Positions 16,300 through 22,680 of a stretch of 22,688 bases of DNA are shown one piece after another. Within the stretch, counting starts at the first letter, position 1. Each line of letters starts with the position of its first letter. The stretch covers positions 1 through 22,688 of the IMG/VR virus record IMGVR_UViG_3300036801_000051; one strand, given 5' to 3'. The notes below the pieces were generated by a model. That model was not told the origin of the DNA. It ran no database searches and worked only from the letters and a program-made list of their open reading frames with translations. A program made the position numbers and the translations under genes. This DNA comes from a virus.

Positions 16300-17193
16300 T
16301 TACGCGGTTGCGATGACTGAATACCATATTTGCGCAACCCAAGTGCTGTCACCAGTGGTGAATGCACCTGTTTGGTTAGAAAGGTATAAGCCTTTGTTAA
16401 CCGTTGTTGAGAATGGAAGCGCGCCAACCGTATTACCATTAACACCTTCAAAATTGAAGGTCGTGCTAGCAGCAGCAAAGAAGTCCGCAGCAGCTTCAGT
16501 GTTTGTAGCAAGAACACCTAAACCATGTACGGTTGAATCGTATTGCGCAGCTACCACACCACCGGCAGCGTAATCAGCGGAAACAAATGTCATAACTAAT
16601 GCCATTTGCTTAACGAGGATCAGCTTGTTAGCGCCAGGAGCAGCAATTAAAAGCTTAGGAGCCGCATACATTCCATTAAACTGCGCAGCGGTGATTGCAA
16701 CGGTTGTATAATTTAGAACAGTTGGTTTCACTTCTAAAGCACCGGCTGCGAAATCTAAGCCATTGCCCAAAGTTACTTCTACATATTCTGCGCCTGCACC
16801 ACCACCTGGATTACCAAGCAATACATTGTCTGCTACGGCATCTTGGAGTTTGGCATAGGTCACTGCATCATCAACGATGTTTGCAGTGTTAACTGTGCCT
16901 GACGCTGCGAATTGCGCGGTTGTAACGCCGGTTGCGGATGAAGTTAACACGATTAAAATCGTGCTAGCATCTGTACCGTTTACAAAAATCCAATCGCCAA
17001 CATTGATATCTTGATACTTCGGTAAGAAGTAATTAGCGGCAACGATTGTTGCAATTGAATCATTTGGCGAGCCATATATAAAAGAGTTTGGAGCGTTATA
17101 TACCGTTGAGACGCCACCAAAAGGTACTATAGTTTCCTGACCTTGGTTCAAGGCTGAGCTGAAGCAAGTCCAGTTTTGTAATGTAAAAGCCAT
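16300..17193 (-). CDS. Putative head decoration or head-fibre protein (297 aa)
   Basis: The gene lies directly after the major capsid gene, where BPP-1-like phages encode a capsid cement protein, but I do not recognise a named family. The first 95 residues are beta-rich and include GDWIFVNGTDASTILIVLTS. A short linker follows, with VDDAVTYAKLQDAVADN and LLGNPGGGAGAEY (about 104-135), typical of trimeric fibre shafts. The last 150 residues are rich in Ala and Gly, with alternating strands (LILVKQMALVMTFVS, GALPFSTTVNKGLYLS, WVAQIWYSVIATA), which suggests a jelly-roll-like trimer. This architecture fits a fibre or cement on the outside of the head better than a tail protein. AGGAGA precedes the ATG. 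A minor tail component is the main alternative. Confidence 0.6.
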   Translation of the reverse strand: MAFTLQNWTCFSSALNQGQETIVPFGGVSTVYNAPNSFIYGSPNDSIATIVAANYFLPKYQDINVGDWIFVNGTDASTILIVLTSSATGVTTAQFAASGTVNTANIVDDAVTYAKLQDAVADNVLLGNPGGGAGAEYVEVTLGNGLDFAAGALEVKPTVLNYTTVAITAAQFNGMYAAPKLLIAAPGANKLILVKQMALVMTFVSADYAAGGVVAAQYDSTVHGLGVLATNTEAAADFFAAASTTFNFEGVNGNTVGALPFSTTVNKGLYLSNQTGAFTTGDSTWVAQIWYSVIATA

Positions 17194-17222
17194 GAGAATA
17201 ATCTCCTATTCGTTAATAAGGG

Positions 17223-18065
17223 TTACGCAGTTTCATCGCAATTGATTTGGATAATACCAAGGTTATCAATCGTGATTGCGCCAGCAGAGAAAATGCCATT
17301 TACCAGCCATGAAGTTTCACGAGGCAAATAGTTAATTTCTGTGCGGAAGTCATGACCAATTCCCATGCCGGTTGATTGCTTATGCCAGAAGAATGTTTTT
17401 CTAATGGTATTGGTTGGCGGATTTGTGAATGGTAAGCCACCTTCATTCATCTCTGGAATAATAATCATATTAACGCCGAGATAATCTCTCACAAAACCTT
17501 TATCTAACACGCGGTTTTGAGTGTAGAAAGTTGAAACGAATTGATCTGCTTGCAGTAAGCTTTGGAAGTTACTTGCAGACATCGCAGCGAATCTTTCTGG
17601 TAAAGGTACAGCATTATTATCGAAGAATTGAATTGCTTTAGTGTACTTCGCATAAGTCATGTTAGTGCCACCATCAACGATGGTTTGACCTGGCGTTAAA
17701 GCTAAAGAATCAATGATAATTTGATCCGAGCGACGGCCTAAAGCATTCGCGACTAACATGGCGTTTTCCATCTTAGCATCGAAATTGACTGTTAATTCTT
17801 GAACGGAGTCGACTGCGGTTGGTGCAGTGTATTTCTGCATGATAGCCTGATATTGGTTATAACCAGGATCTTGAATGACGACTGTTTGTAAATAGCCTGT
17901 TGGAACGGCTTGGATTTGGTTCACTTTACGAAATGAAACTGTTGCACCAATAACATCTCTGCGAACGCGTACGGTGTCTCTAAGCAAAAAACCTAGAGAT
18001 TGATATTCAGCTTTTACTAGCGCATCGAATTCTATCTGTTGGACGGCTGTCAATGAAGTGGACAT
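17223..18065 (-). CDS. Major capsid protein, HK97-fold candidate (280 aa)
   Basis: The order portal, small protein, scaffold, this gene, then tail adaptor identifies the shell protein. The sequence agrees: YNQYQAIMQKYTAPTAVDSVQELTVN resembles the E-loop/P-domain entry, and ALGRRSDQIIIDSLAL (about residues 112-127) matches the helix GRR.DQIIIDAL seen in capsid proteins of short-tailed phages. Later there is VPLPERFAAMSASNFQSLL and DYLGVNMIIIPEM, and the final strands end IINIDNLGIIQINCDETA-like (AITIDNLGIIQINCDETA). There is no long N-terminal extension that could act as a built-in scaffold, which fits the separate scaffold gene. It is preceded by its own promoter and a leader of about 140 bases, with AGGGG 7 bases before the ATG. 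No slippery site for a longer form was seen. Confidence 0.88.
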   Translation of the reverse strand: MSTSLTAVQQIEFDALVKAEYQSLGFLLRDTVRVRRDVIGATVSFRKVNQIQAVPTGYLQTVVIQDPGYNQYQAIMQKYTAPTAVDSVQELTVNFDAKMENAMLVANALGRRSDQIIIDSLALTPGQTIVDGGTNMTYAKYTKAIQFFDNNAVPLPERFAAMSASNFQSLLQADQFVSTFYTQNRVLDKGFVRDYLGVNMIIIPEMNEGGLPFTNPPTNTIRKTFFWHKQSTGMGIGHDFRTEINYLPRETSWLVNGIFSAGAITIDNLGIIQINCDETA

Positions 18066-18089
18066 GGCGTTACCCCTAAAAGTAATTAA

Positions 18090-18105
18090 TCAGTGTTATG
18101 ACTGA
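18090..18105. repeat. Small hairpin in the capsid mRNA leader, near the ribosome site
   Basis: TCAGT (18090-18094) and ACTGA (18101-18105) form a 5-bp stem with a 6-base loop, about 10 bases upstream of the AGGGG of the capsid gene. It is weak and may be chance in AT-rich sequence. Confidence 0.3.
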
Positions 18106-18174
18106 ATTATTCTCAGGGCTTGCCACGAAGTAGATTATCTCTATTTTCGAGGTCTAGGTAGTAAGTTGTCCTTT

Positions 18175-18202
18175 CACATTTTAGTTGTCAGGCTAAAATA
18201 TG
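18175..18202 (-). promoter_or_regulatory. Hairpin near the 5' end of the capsid mRNA
   Basis: In the transcript CAUAUUUUAG pairs with CUAAAAUGUG: 10 pairs, one of them G-U, around an 8-base loop CCUGACAA. The core arms (18178-18184 and 18193-18199) are perfect 7-mers. The predicted transcription start (near 18207) puts the stem only about 5 bases from the RNA 5' end. There is no T-run after it, so it is not a terminator. A role in shielding the capsid mRNA from 5'-end-dependent decay is an inference. Confidence 0.5.
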
Positions 18203-18213
18203 GTCTGGAGTTT

Positions 18214-18244
18214 ATTATAGCAGCTTAAGCGCCGACCTTGTCAA
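18214..18244 (-). promoter_or_regulatory. Promoter of the major capsid gene
   Basis: The minus strand reads TGCTATAAT, a perfect extended -10 (hexamer at 18214-18219), immediately after the scaffold stop codon. A perfect TTGACA (18239-18244) lies inside the scaffold coding end, with a 19-base spacer. That is longer than ideal, so the extended -10 may carry most of the activity. This gives capsid synthesis a boost beyond read-through from upstream. Confidence 0.6.
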
Positions 18245-18899
18245 CATAGCCTGGCGTATTTTTAGCGGCGACTTCCATTCTGGATTGAATGTCTTTTCTA
18301 TAATTAGGATCAGATTTGTATTTACCCAAGTTATTAGACAATTCCATTTTTATATCATCAAGGCTAGCTGTATTGTGGATCGCGCCATCATTACCCGATG
18401 GGACTTGTGGATTGTTTGACATCATCTTTCCTCTTAATTCTTCAAGCGCTTTAAAAGATTCCGCGGTAATAACGCTTCCTACTAACGCCTCATATGATTC
18501 TTTTGTTAAATTTGCTTTTGCCCAATTATTTGTAGTCGTAATACGATCTGTCGCATTATCACCTAATTTTTTGATTTCTTCAGTATAGTCGGTTGTAAAT
18601 TCATCCATGTATTTATCGACTGAATCTATCATCTTATCGATAACATCTTGAGGGACGCGTTTGTCTTTTGCGACTTGTTTTAATTCCTGAAAAGGAACGT
18701 AGTCCGCATCGAGATAACGAGACTTGCTGAAATCGTATTCTTCAGGTGCGGTTCCTAATTTCTTTTCTAATTCAGAATTACTTTTAGCGAGATCCGCGAC
18801 GGTTTTGTATTTATCTGGAAGCCAAGACGGTCTTTCGCCTACACCTGGAATGCCTTCATCAATAAACCATGAAGGTTTTATTTCTTCATTTTCAGACAT
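18225..18899 (-). CDS. Capsid scaffolding protein (224 aa)
   Basis: The protein directs procapsid assembly from inside the shell and is absent from the mature head. It is acidic, highly charged and helical. The N-terminal RPSWLPDKYKTVADLAKSNS (about 23-42) followed by ELEKKLGTAPEEYDFSKS is the typical opening of scaffold/capsid-assembly proteins in short-tailed phages. The middle is a long helix with KYMDEFTTDYTEEIKKLGDN. The C-terminus (YRKDIQSRMEVAAKNTPGYVDKVGA) is basic and helical, as expected for the capsid-binding end. The ATG overlaps the stop of the Bbp19-like gene by one base (TAATG). The capsid promoter starts inside its last codons. Confidence 0.87.
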   Translation of the reverse strand: MSENEEIKPSWFIDEGIPGVGERPSWLPDKYKTVADLAKSNSELEKKLGTAPEEYDFSKSRYLDADYVPFQELKQVAKDKRVPQDVIDKMIDSVDKYMDEFTTDYTEEIKKLGDNATDRITTTNNWAKANLTKESYEALVGSVITAESFKALEELRGKMMSNNPQVPSGNDGAIHNTASLDDIKMELSNNLGKYKSDPNYRKDIQSRMEVAAKNTPGYVDKVGA

Positions 18900-19222
18900 T
18901 AATTAGTTCCTGCGAGTATTCTTTGTTGGTGTGCCATGACTGCGGTTAATAACATTCGTCCAAAGTCTTTGAACCCTTCAGCCCACATTACATCAAGCTG
19001 ATATGTCGCTGTGCCTGGCTTTGCGAGAGCTGGTATTAAATATCGCTCTTTGATTAATTCTAAAAACTTTCTTCCAGATTCATTTCGTTCGAATAATTCA
19101 AAACACAATTTATCGAATTCGATTAATTCAGGGGAATTTTTTAAATCATCAATACTCTTTTGATAACCTTCAAAATAGTTTTCACTTTCCAAAATTGGAT
19201 TTGGTTTATCGAAAATTTCCAT
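18899..19222 (-). CDS. Bbp19-like small phage protein (107 aa)
   Basis: The central pattern F..LF..NESGRKFLELI, then a Pro-containing link, then a C-terminal helix E.FKDFGRMLL.AVMAHQ follows the layout of the Bbp19-like family, named after a small gene next to portal and scaffold in phage BPP-1. The function is not known to me; location suggests a role in head assembly. The frame is open to a GTG three codons upstream, but AGGTGG (19228-19233) lies 5 bases before the ATG at 19220-19222, so I use that ATG. The portal stop lies just upstream of this start, so the two genes are likely coupled. Confidence 0.7.
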   Translation of the reverse strand: MEIFDKPNPILESENYFEGYQKSIDDLKNSPELIEFDKLCFELFERNESGRKFLELIKERYLIPALAKPGTATYQLDVMWAEGFKDFGRMLLTAVMAHQQRILAGTN

Positions 19223-19223
19223 T

Positions 19224-20870
19224 TTAACCACCTAACGTTTGTTGACTTGGATTTTCTGGTTGTGTTGGCATCATCCCTTGAGGATTTGCTAGTTGAGCCA
19301 TGCTTGCTTGGTTTTGAACTTGCTGCATGACCTTTTCAATATCGCCTGGTTTATTTAAGAAACGTTCATCGACTTGCAACATCTCAGCAAGCATATAAGG
19401 CGTAGTCTTTGGATTGATATATAGTTGTGTCGCATCCGGGCCCATAATGCCTTGCATCATCTGCACAAATTGCAAGAATCGCTCTACATCCGCGCGTCCT
19501 TTCGCGAGTGATAGAGGGGACTTGTATTTAAACTTTATGGGAACGTTCCCAACTTTTGGATAGGGTAGTTTACCCATTGAGTTGAGAATGTAGGCAAATC
19601 GTTTCACTACAGGCCACAAGAATTCTTGCTGCATGCGTGAGAATAGAGGGCCGATCTTTTCAGCGAGAGTGGATTGCTTCATCGCTAATTCATAAGCCGT
19701 TTGCGGCTGCACACTACGCGAATCTTGAGGTTGTTCAGCGAATAATAATTGTTTTATCTGCATTCTGAGATCAGCAATTGTCATTTGCGCGAATTCGGGG
19801 CTTGCTGAATTTGGAAGTGGAATAAGTGGTACTTGGCCGTTAGAACCTATTGGAGCAATAGGTATAATGGTAAATGGTTCCAAACGGAATGTATGAGGGT
19901 TAAAGACAGCATCGCTGAAGCCCATATAAGGACGAAAAGTATTAAGGTTCGCACTTGCTAATTCAATCCTTGCCATTTCATTTAAACTGATAATTGATGG
20001 TAGAGCCTCCATGACAGGCCCACGACCCCATGTTTCATTGTTGCATTTCTTCCAACGCCATACGGTGCCGGGGCTTGATTCAAGCCATTGTACATATAAC
20101 AAATCATTGTCCGCCCAAACGGCATAACAATATTTAAGAGGTTGGTTTGTAAAATATGCTGTGCCTTCATAAACATTTCTTATGACAGCATCAGGATCAC
20201 TTGCCATTAAAGCTTGAAGATTAGGCGTGATTACAATTCCAGGCCATCTAGTATGTAATTCGCAAATCTTTAAATTCTGCCAAGTACGATACCAAGATTC
20301 TATATTTCCATTCACTGCTTCTTCAATTGCTAATTTATCAGCAGGAATGCTAGTGCAAAGGAATGGAAGATTATCGGTGTGCTGATTAATTACAAGCGCT
20401 GCGGTACCGATTGAAAGATCGTAATAACATTCATTAATAGTTACATCGAAGTTGCTTGAATGAATGTATGTGAATAAGCGGCGCATATAAGCATTCAATA
20501 TAAGCTGCGCTTCTTCGAGAAGCTGTATATTGTCTTTGTCTTCAGGATCATCGACCATCGCATCATCGACTTCCAAAAATCCCCATTGAACTTGTGGGGG
20601 TGTCATTGTGTCATGAAGTTTAGAAACGAAAGTCGTGACAGCTTCAACGGCGGTTGTGTCATAAACGCGAGTATTTTGAATCGTTCCCTGGAATTCTTTA
20701 CCAGGAAGATAATAACGATTTCTAAAAGGAACGGCATAGAAGTATGAAGCTTGCTGAATAGGAATCCAAAGATCAGCCACGTATTTCGCTGCGTTATATC
20801 TCTTTCTCAAAGTCTCTAACAAAGAGTTGGCGGGCATTGGAACGGGTGGCATTCCTTGTGTGGTATCCAT
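19224..20870 (-). CDS. Portal protein, head-tail connector of T7 type (548 aa)
   Basis: The portal forms the dodecameric ring at one capsid vertex, through which DNA enters and leaves and to which the tail adaptor binds. The length fits the T7-like connector family (about 500-560 residues). Hallmarks are the helical start LLETLRKRYNAAKYVADLW, the FRNRYYLPG and YDTTAVEAVTTFVSKLHDTM segments, then TPPQVQWGFLEVDD (about 93-106). Later there is a stem region with LNEMARIELASANLN and a Pro-rich segment EPFTIIPIAPIGSNGQVPLI, followed by the clip/crown helices with QSTLAEKIGPLFSRMQQEFL. The C-terminal 35 residues are rich in Gln, Met, Asn and Pro and are probably flexible. It follows the small 111-residue gene after 3 bases and is followed by the Bbp19-like gene. 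Confidence 0.92.
   Translation of the reverse strand: MDTTQGMPPVPMPANSLLETLRKRYNAAKYVADLWIPIQQASYFYAVPFRNRYYLPGKEFQGTIQNTRVYDTTAVEAVTTFVSKLHDTMTPPQVQWGFLEVDDAMVDDPEDKDNIQLLEEAQLILNAYMRRLFTYIHSSNFDVTINECYYDLSIGTAALVINQHTDNLPFLCTSIPADKLAIEEAVNGNIESWYRTWQNLKICELHTRWPGIVITPNLQALMASDPDAVIRNVYEGTAYFTNQPLKYCYAVWADNDLLYVQWLESSPGTVWRWKKCNNETWGRGPVMEALPSIISLNEMARIELASANLNTFRPYMGFSDAVFNPHTFRLEPFTIIPIAPIGSNGQVPLIPLPNSASPEFAQMTIADLRMQIKQLLFAEQPQDSRSVQPQTAYELAMKQSTLAEKIGPLFSRMQQEFLWPVVKRFAYILNSMGKLPYPKVGNVPIKFKYKSPLSLAKGRADVERFLQFVQMMQGIMGPDATQLYINPKTTPYMLAEMLQVDERFLNKPGDIEKVMQQVQNQASMAQLANPQGMMPTQPENPSQQTLGG
19228..19233 (-). promoter_or_regulatory. Shine-Dalgarno site that fixes the start of the Bbp19-like gene
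   Basis: AGGTGG on the minus strand, inside the last codons of the portal gene, is 5 bases before the ATG at 19220-19222. It overlaps the upstream GTG alternative, which could not use it. Confidence 0.65.
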
Positions 20871-20873
20871 GTA

Positions 20874-21209
20874 TTAACCGCCTAATTTGCTGGACATATC
20901 ATTTTGAGGATTTTCTGTGGCGTTTAAAATACCATGCGTTCTTGTGGTTCTTCGAAGCGATCTAATTTGTTTTTCATTGATTTTGCGTTTTTCAACATCT
21001 TGCTCGCCTCTCTTTCTTGCTATTTCTTCTTTTGCTAATTCGGTTTGATCTTTATAAGCTTTAACTTGTTCACGAATCATTTTCTGTTGAAATCTACGTT
21101 CATCAGCGGTTGGCGTTCCTGTAGCGCTGTGATATACATCTGAAGCAACATCCTCAACCTTTTTAAGTCCAGCTCCAATACCACCAAGTATTCCGCTTAT
21201 AAAGCCCAT
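20874..21209 (-). CDS. Small basic coiled-coil protein upstream of the portal (111 aa), gp7.3-like position
   Basis: The first 20 residues are Gly/Ile-rich and weakly hydrophobic (MGFISGILGGIGAGLKKVED), then comes a highly charged helix (about 34-85), and then a basic block QIRSLRRTTRTHGILNA before a short tail ending SSKLGG. Small proteins with a basic R-S-L-R-R/Gly block occur immediately before the portal gene in many short-tailed phages. In T7 that position holds gp7.3, a small virion protein needed for adsorption. I see similarity in position, size and style only, not clear homology. AGGAGAGG before the ATG is a strong ribosome site, and the portal start is 3 bases after the stop. Confidence 0.65.
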   Translation of the reverse strand: MGFISGILGGIGAGLKKVEDVASDVYHSATGTPTADERRFQQKMIREQVKAYKDQTELAKEEIARKRGEQDVEKRKINEKQIRSLRRTTRTHGILNATENPQNDMSSKLGG

Positions 21210-21224
21210 TTTAGCCTCTCCTAA

Positions 21225-21359
21225 TTAAATCCAAATATGAACGTATATAGTTTTATGTTCAAATTCTTCAGGCTTAATTTCTCTGTCCACATAAACAATG
21301 CGCCATGGAATCTTAATCTTTTTGCGCAGTTCCTTTATTTGTGAAAGGATTTTGGACAT
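21225..21359 (-). CDS. Overlooked small ORF overlapping the end of terS (44 aa)
   Basis: In the gap between terS and the next gene a third frame stays open and reads like protein: MSKILSQIKELRKKIKIPWR, then IVYVDREIKPEEFEHKTIYV and HIWI. It is basic at the N-terminus and alternates charged and aromatic residues like a small beta sheet. The ATG (21357-21359) lies inside terS, and 47 bases overlap. Without this ORF the gap of about 100 bases would be unusually long for this operon. No Shine-Dalgarno is seen before the ATG, so it would depend on coupling, or start later: an AAAGGAA lies within its own first codons (around 21331-21337), and a non-ATG start after it cannot be excluded. No family recognised. 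Confidence 0.5.
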   Translation of the reverse strand: MSKILSQIKELRKKIKIPWRIVYVDREIKPEEFEHKTIYVHIWI

Positions 21360-21930
21360 TAGTGTTAGCCGTGACTATTGACAAGTCAGATTTTAAATCA
21401 TCTATCTGCTTTTGTAACTCAAAAACTTGATGCGTATTTAATCCAACGTTAACGGCTTCCATCAATTGTTTAATTTCAGCTGCAGTGAAATCACCTTCGC
21501 TTGCCTGAATTAAAACTTGCTTGTAATGATCTAGTGGAGTGCCATTAGGATCGAGATTGAGTTTGATTCGAGAATTCTTGCTTACTCCAAATCGAGACCA
21601 ACCAATCATTTTCCAATGTTCGAATTTGTAATTGACAGTTCCCATTGGGAAGTCTTCATCGCGCAACTTCATTCCTTCAGATTCCCATAATTCTCTCGCT
21701 AGGATTTTTGAGAAAACATAAAGATATCTGAATAGTTCATGCTTTTTTACCCAATTGTAAAAAGTGTCATCCGTAATCATTGCCTCTACGCAAAAAGCAC
21801 TGATTGTTCCTTTTGTTTTATCGCCCATGATTCGAATAAGCATATTGCAGTGTTTTTCTTCTTCATAAAGTGAATGCCTGCCGCTTTTGAAATGTTGAAT
21901 AATTTTATCGGCATCTATTTCTATTCGCAT
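21313..21930 (-). CDS. terS: Terminase small subunit candidate (205 aa)
   Basis: The small terminase subunit recognises phage DNA and hands it to the large subunit. The core ISAFCVEAMITDDTFYNWVK (about 40-59), then KHELFRYLYVFSKILARELW and ESEG, fits the helix-turn-helix pattern of phage small terminases (a site-specific helix-turn-helix, then H..F...Y...K..A...WE..G). A second part (FTAAEIKQLMEAVNVG, then a helix QVFELQKQIDDLKSDLS) could give the oligomer-forming coil. AAGGA is 11 bases upstream of the ATG. It is the first gene of the leftward structural operon, about 20 kb away from terL. A helix-turn-helix regulator is the main alternative. Confidence 0.7.
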   Translation of the reverse strand: MRIEIDADKIIQHFKSGRHSLYEEEKHCNMLIRIMGDKTKGTISAFCVEAMITDDTFYNWVKKHELFRYLYVFSKILARELWESEGMKLRDEDFPMGTVNYKFEHWKMIGWSRFGVSKNSRIKLNLDPNGTPLDHYKQVLIQASEGDFTAAEIKQLMEAVNVGLNTHQVFELQKQIDDLKSDLSIVTANTNVQNPFTNKGTAQKD

Positions 21931-21936
21931 TTTGTC

Positions 21937-21964
21937 TTGATTCCTTAATCAAATGACTTATCAT
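21937..21964 (+). promoter_or_regulatory. Candidate promoter of the lysozyme-like gene
   Basis: TTGATT (21937-21942, 4 of 6) and TATCAT (21959-21964, 5 of 6) are 16 bases apart, with transcription expected near 21971, about 22 bases before the ATG. It faces the leftward candidate promoter in the same 62-base gap. Found by eye. Confidence 0.38.
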
Positions 21965-21972
21965 TCGCTCAT

Positions 21973-22000
21973 TTTATAGGGAAAACTTTTCAATGTTCAA
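21973..22000 (-). promoter_or_regulatory. Candidate promoter of the leftward structural operon
   Basis: On the minus strand TTGAAC (21995-22000, 4 of 6) and TATAAA (21973-21978, 5 of 6) are 16 bases apart. Transcription would begin near 21966, about 36 bases before terS. The -35 overlaps the first codons of the divergent gene, so the two promoters would interfere. Found by eye, moderate matches. Confidence 0.38.
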
Positions 22001-22463
22001 TGTGTATCAATTCCGCGAGCTTATCATAAAACCTGCTTTGAATGATTTGGTTTTGTATTCACCTGAAGCTGAGGAATTGCTTGTCTTCACTTGCGCCGTA
22101 GAATCGTTGGGAGGAAGTTACTTAAAACAGGTAAAAGGGCCCGCTCTTGGTATCTATCAAATGGAGCCTAGGACTTATAATGATATCTGGCAAAACTTTA
22201 TCATGAAGCATTCAAGTCTTATGATGAAGCTTCATTCCTCTTTCAATCTTGTTTTCATTCCACCGGAAGATCGACTTGTTTACGATTTGAGATTCGCTAC
22301 TGCCATTGCAAGAATCCACTATGAACGTTTTAAGGAAAAGATTCCTGACGCAAAAGATATAGAAGGGATTTGGGAATACTACAAAAAATATTACAACACT
22401 TCAGAGGGTGCCGCTTCCAAGGAATTCTCTATTTTGAAGTATCAGGATTTTGTGAAAGATTAA
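21993..22463 (+). CDS. Lysozyme/transglycosylase-like peptidoglycan hydrolase (156 aa)
   Basis: The segment CAVESLGGSYLKQVKGPALG and IYQMEPRTYNDIW (residues 34-66) has the layout of lysozyme-fold lytic transglycosylases: a catalytic Glu candidate (Glu37 in VESLGG) followed about 16 residues later by G-I-Y-Q (53-56), which lines the substrate groove. I recognise the GPALG..QMEP.T..DIW version from phage proteins of this size. There is no signal peptide or membrane helix, so as an endolysin it would need a holin, which I do not see here; a virion-borne lysin is the other option. The gene is on the opposite strand to the structural genes, divergent from terS, with AGGGA about 10 bases before the ATG. 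Its 3' end overlaps the end of the convergent 22429-22680 gene by 35 bases. Confidence 0.65.
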   Translation: MFNVYQFRELIIKPALNDLVLYSPEAEELLVFTCAVESLGGSYLKQVKGPALGIYQMEPRTYNDIWQNFIMKHSSLMMKLHSSFNLVFIPPEDRLVYDLRFATAIARIHYERFKEKIPDAKDIEGIWEYYKKYYNTSEGAASKEFSILKYQDFVKD

Positions 22464-22680
22464 CGGATAAATCGTCGTAATTAGAAATCAAGCTCGCCAT
22501 GCTGATATGACAAAAGCATATACGACACATCAATCGCGTCACTCTTTCAGACGTTGCCGTCTTTAACCATTCAATGGCAATGTAATCATGCGGCCCACGA
22601 TTCTTCCCGCATAGCTCAATGGCTTCGCGTTTAGCGCGTGCTTCTTTCTCGTCTCTGGCTGGGAATAAACTCATAGGCAC
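22429..22680 (-). CDS. Small Cys/His-containing hypothetical protein (83 aa or longer)
   Basis: The C-terminal half contains LMCRICFCHISM, a CxxCxCH cluster that could bind a metal ion together with His and Cys upstream (ELCGKNRGPHDY). The N-terminal part is charged and helical (ARDEKEARAKREAIEL). I do not recognise a family. The start is uncertain. I give the GTG at 22678-22680, but an ATG two codons later (22672-22674) is equally possible, neither has a visible ribosome site, and the frame is still open at the right edge, so the gene may begin outside the window. It is the last gene of a leftward unit that meets the plus-strand lysozyme-like gene tail to tail with 35 bases of overlap. Confidence 0.55.
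   Translation of the reverse strand: MPMSLFPARDEKEARAKREAIELCGKNRGPHDYIAIEWLKTATSERVTRLMCRICFCHISMASLISNYDDLSVNLSQNPDTSK

Noticed and set aside
17194-17260. Programmed frameshift at the end of the capsid gene (T7 10A/10B style)
   Set aside because: No slippery heptamer near the stop and no extended frame beyond it.
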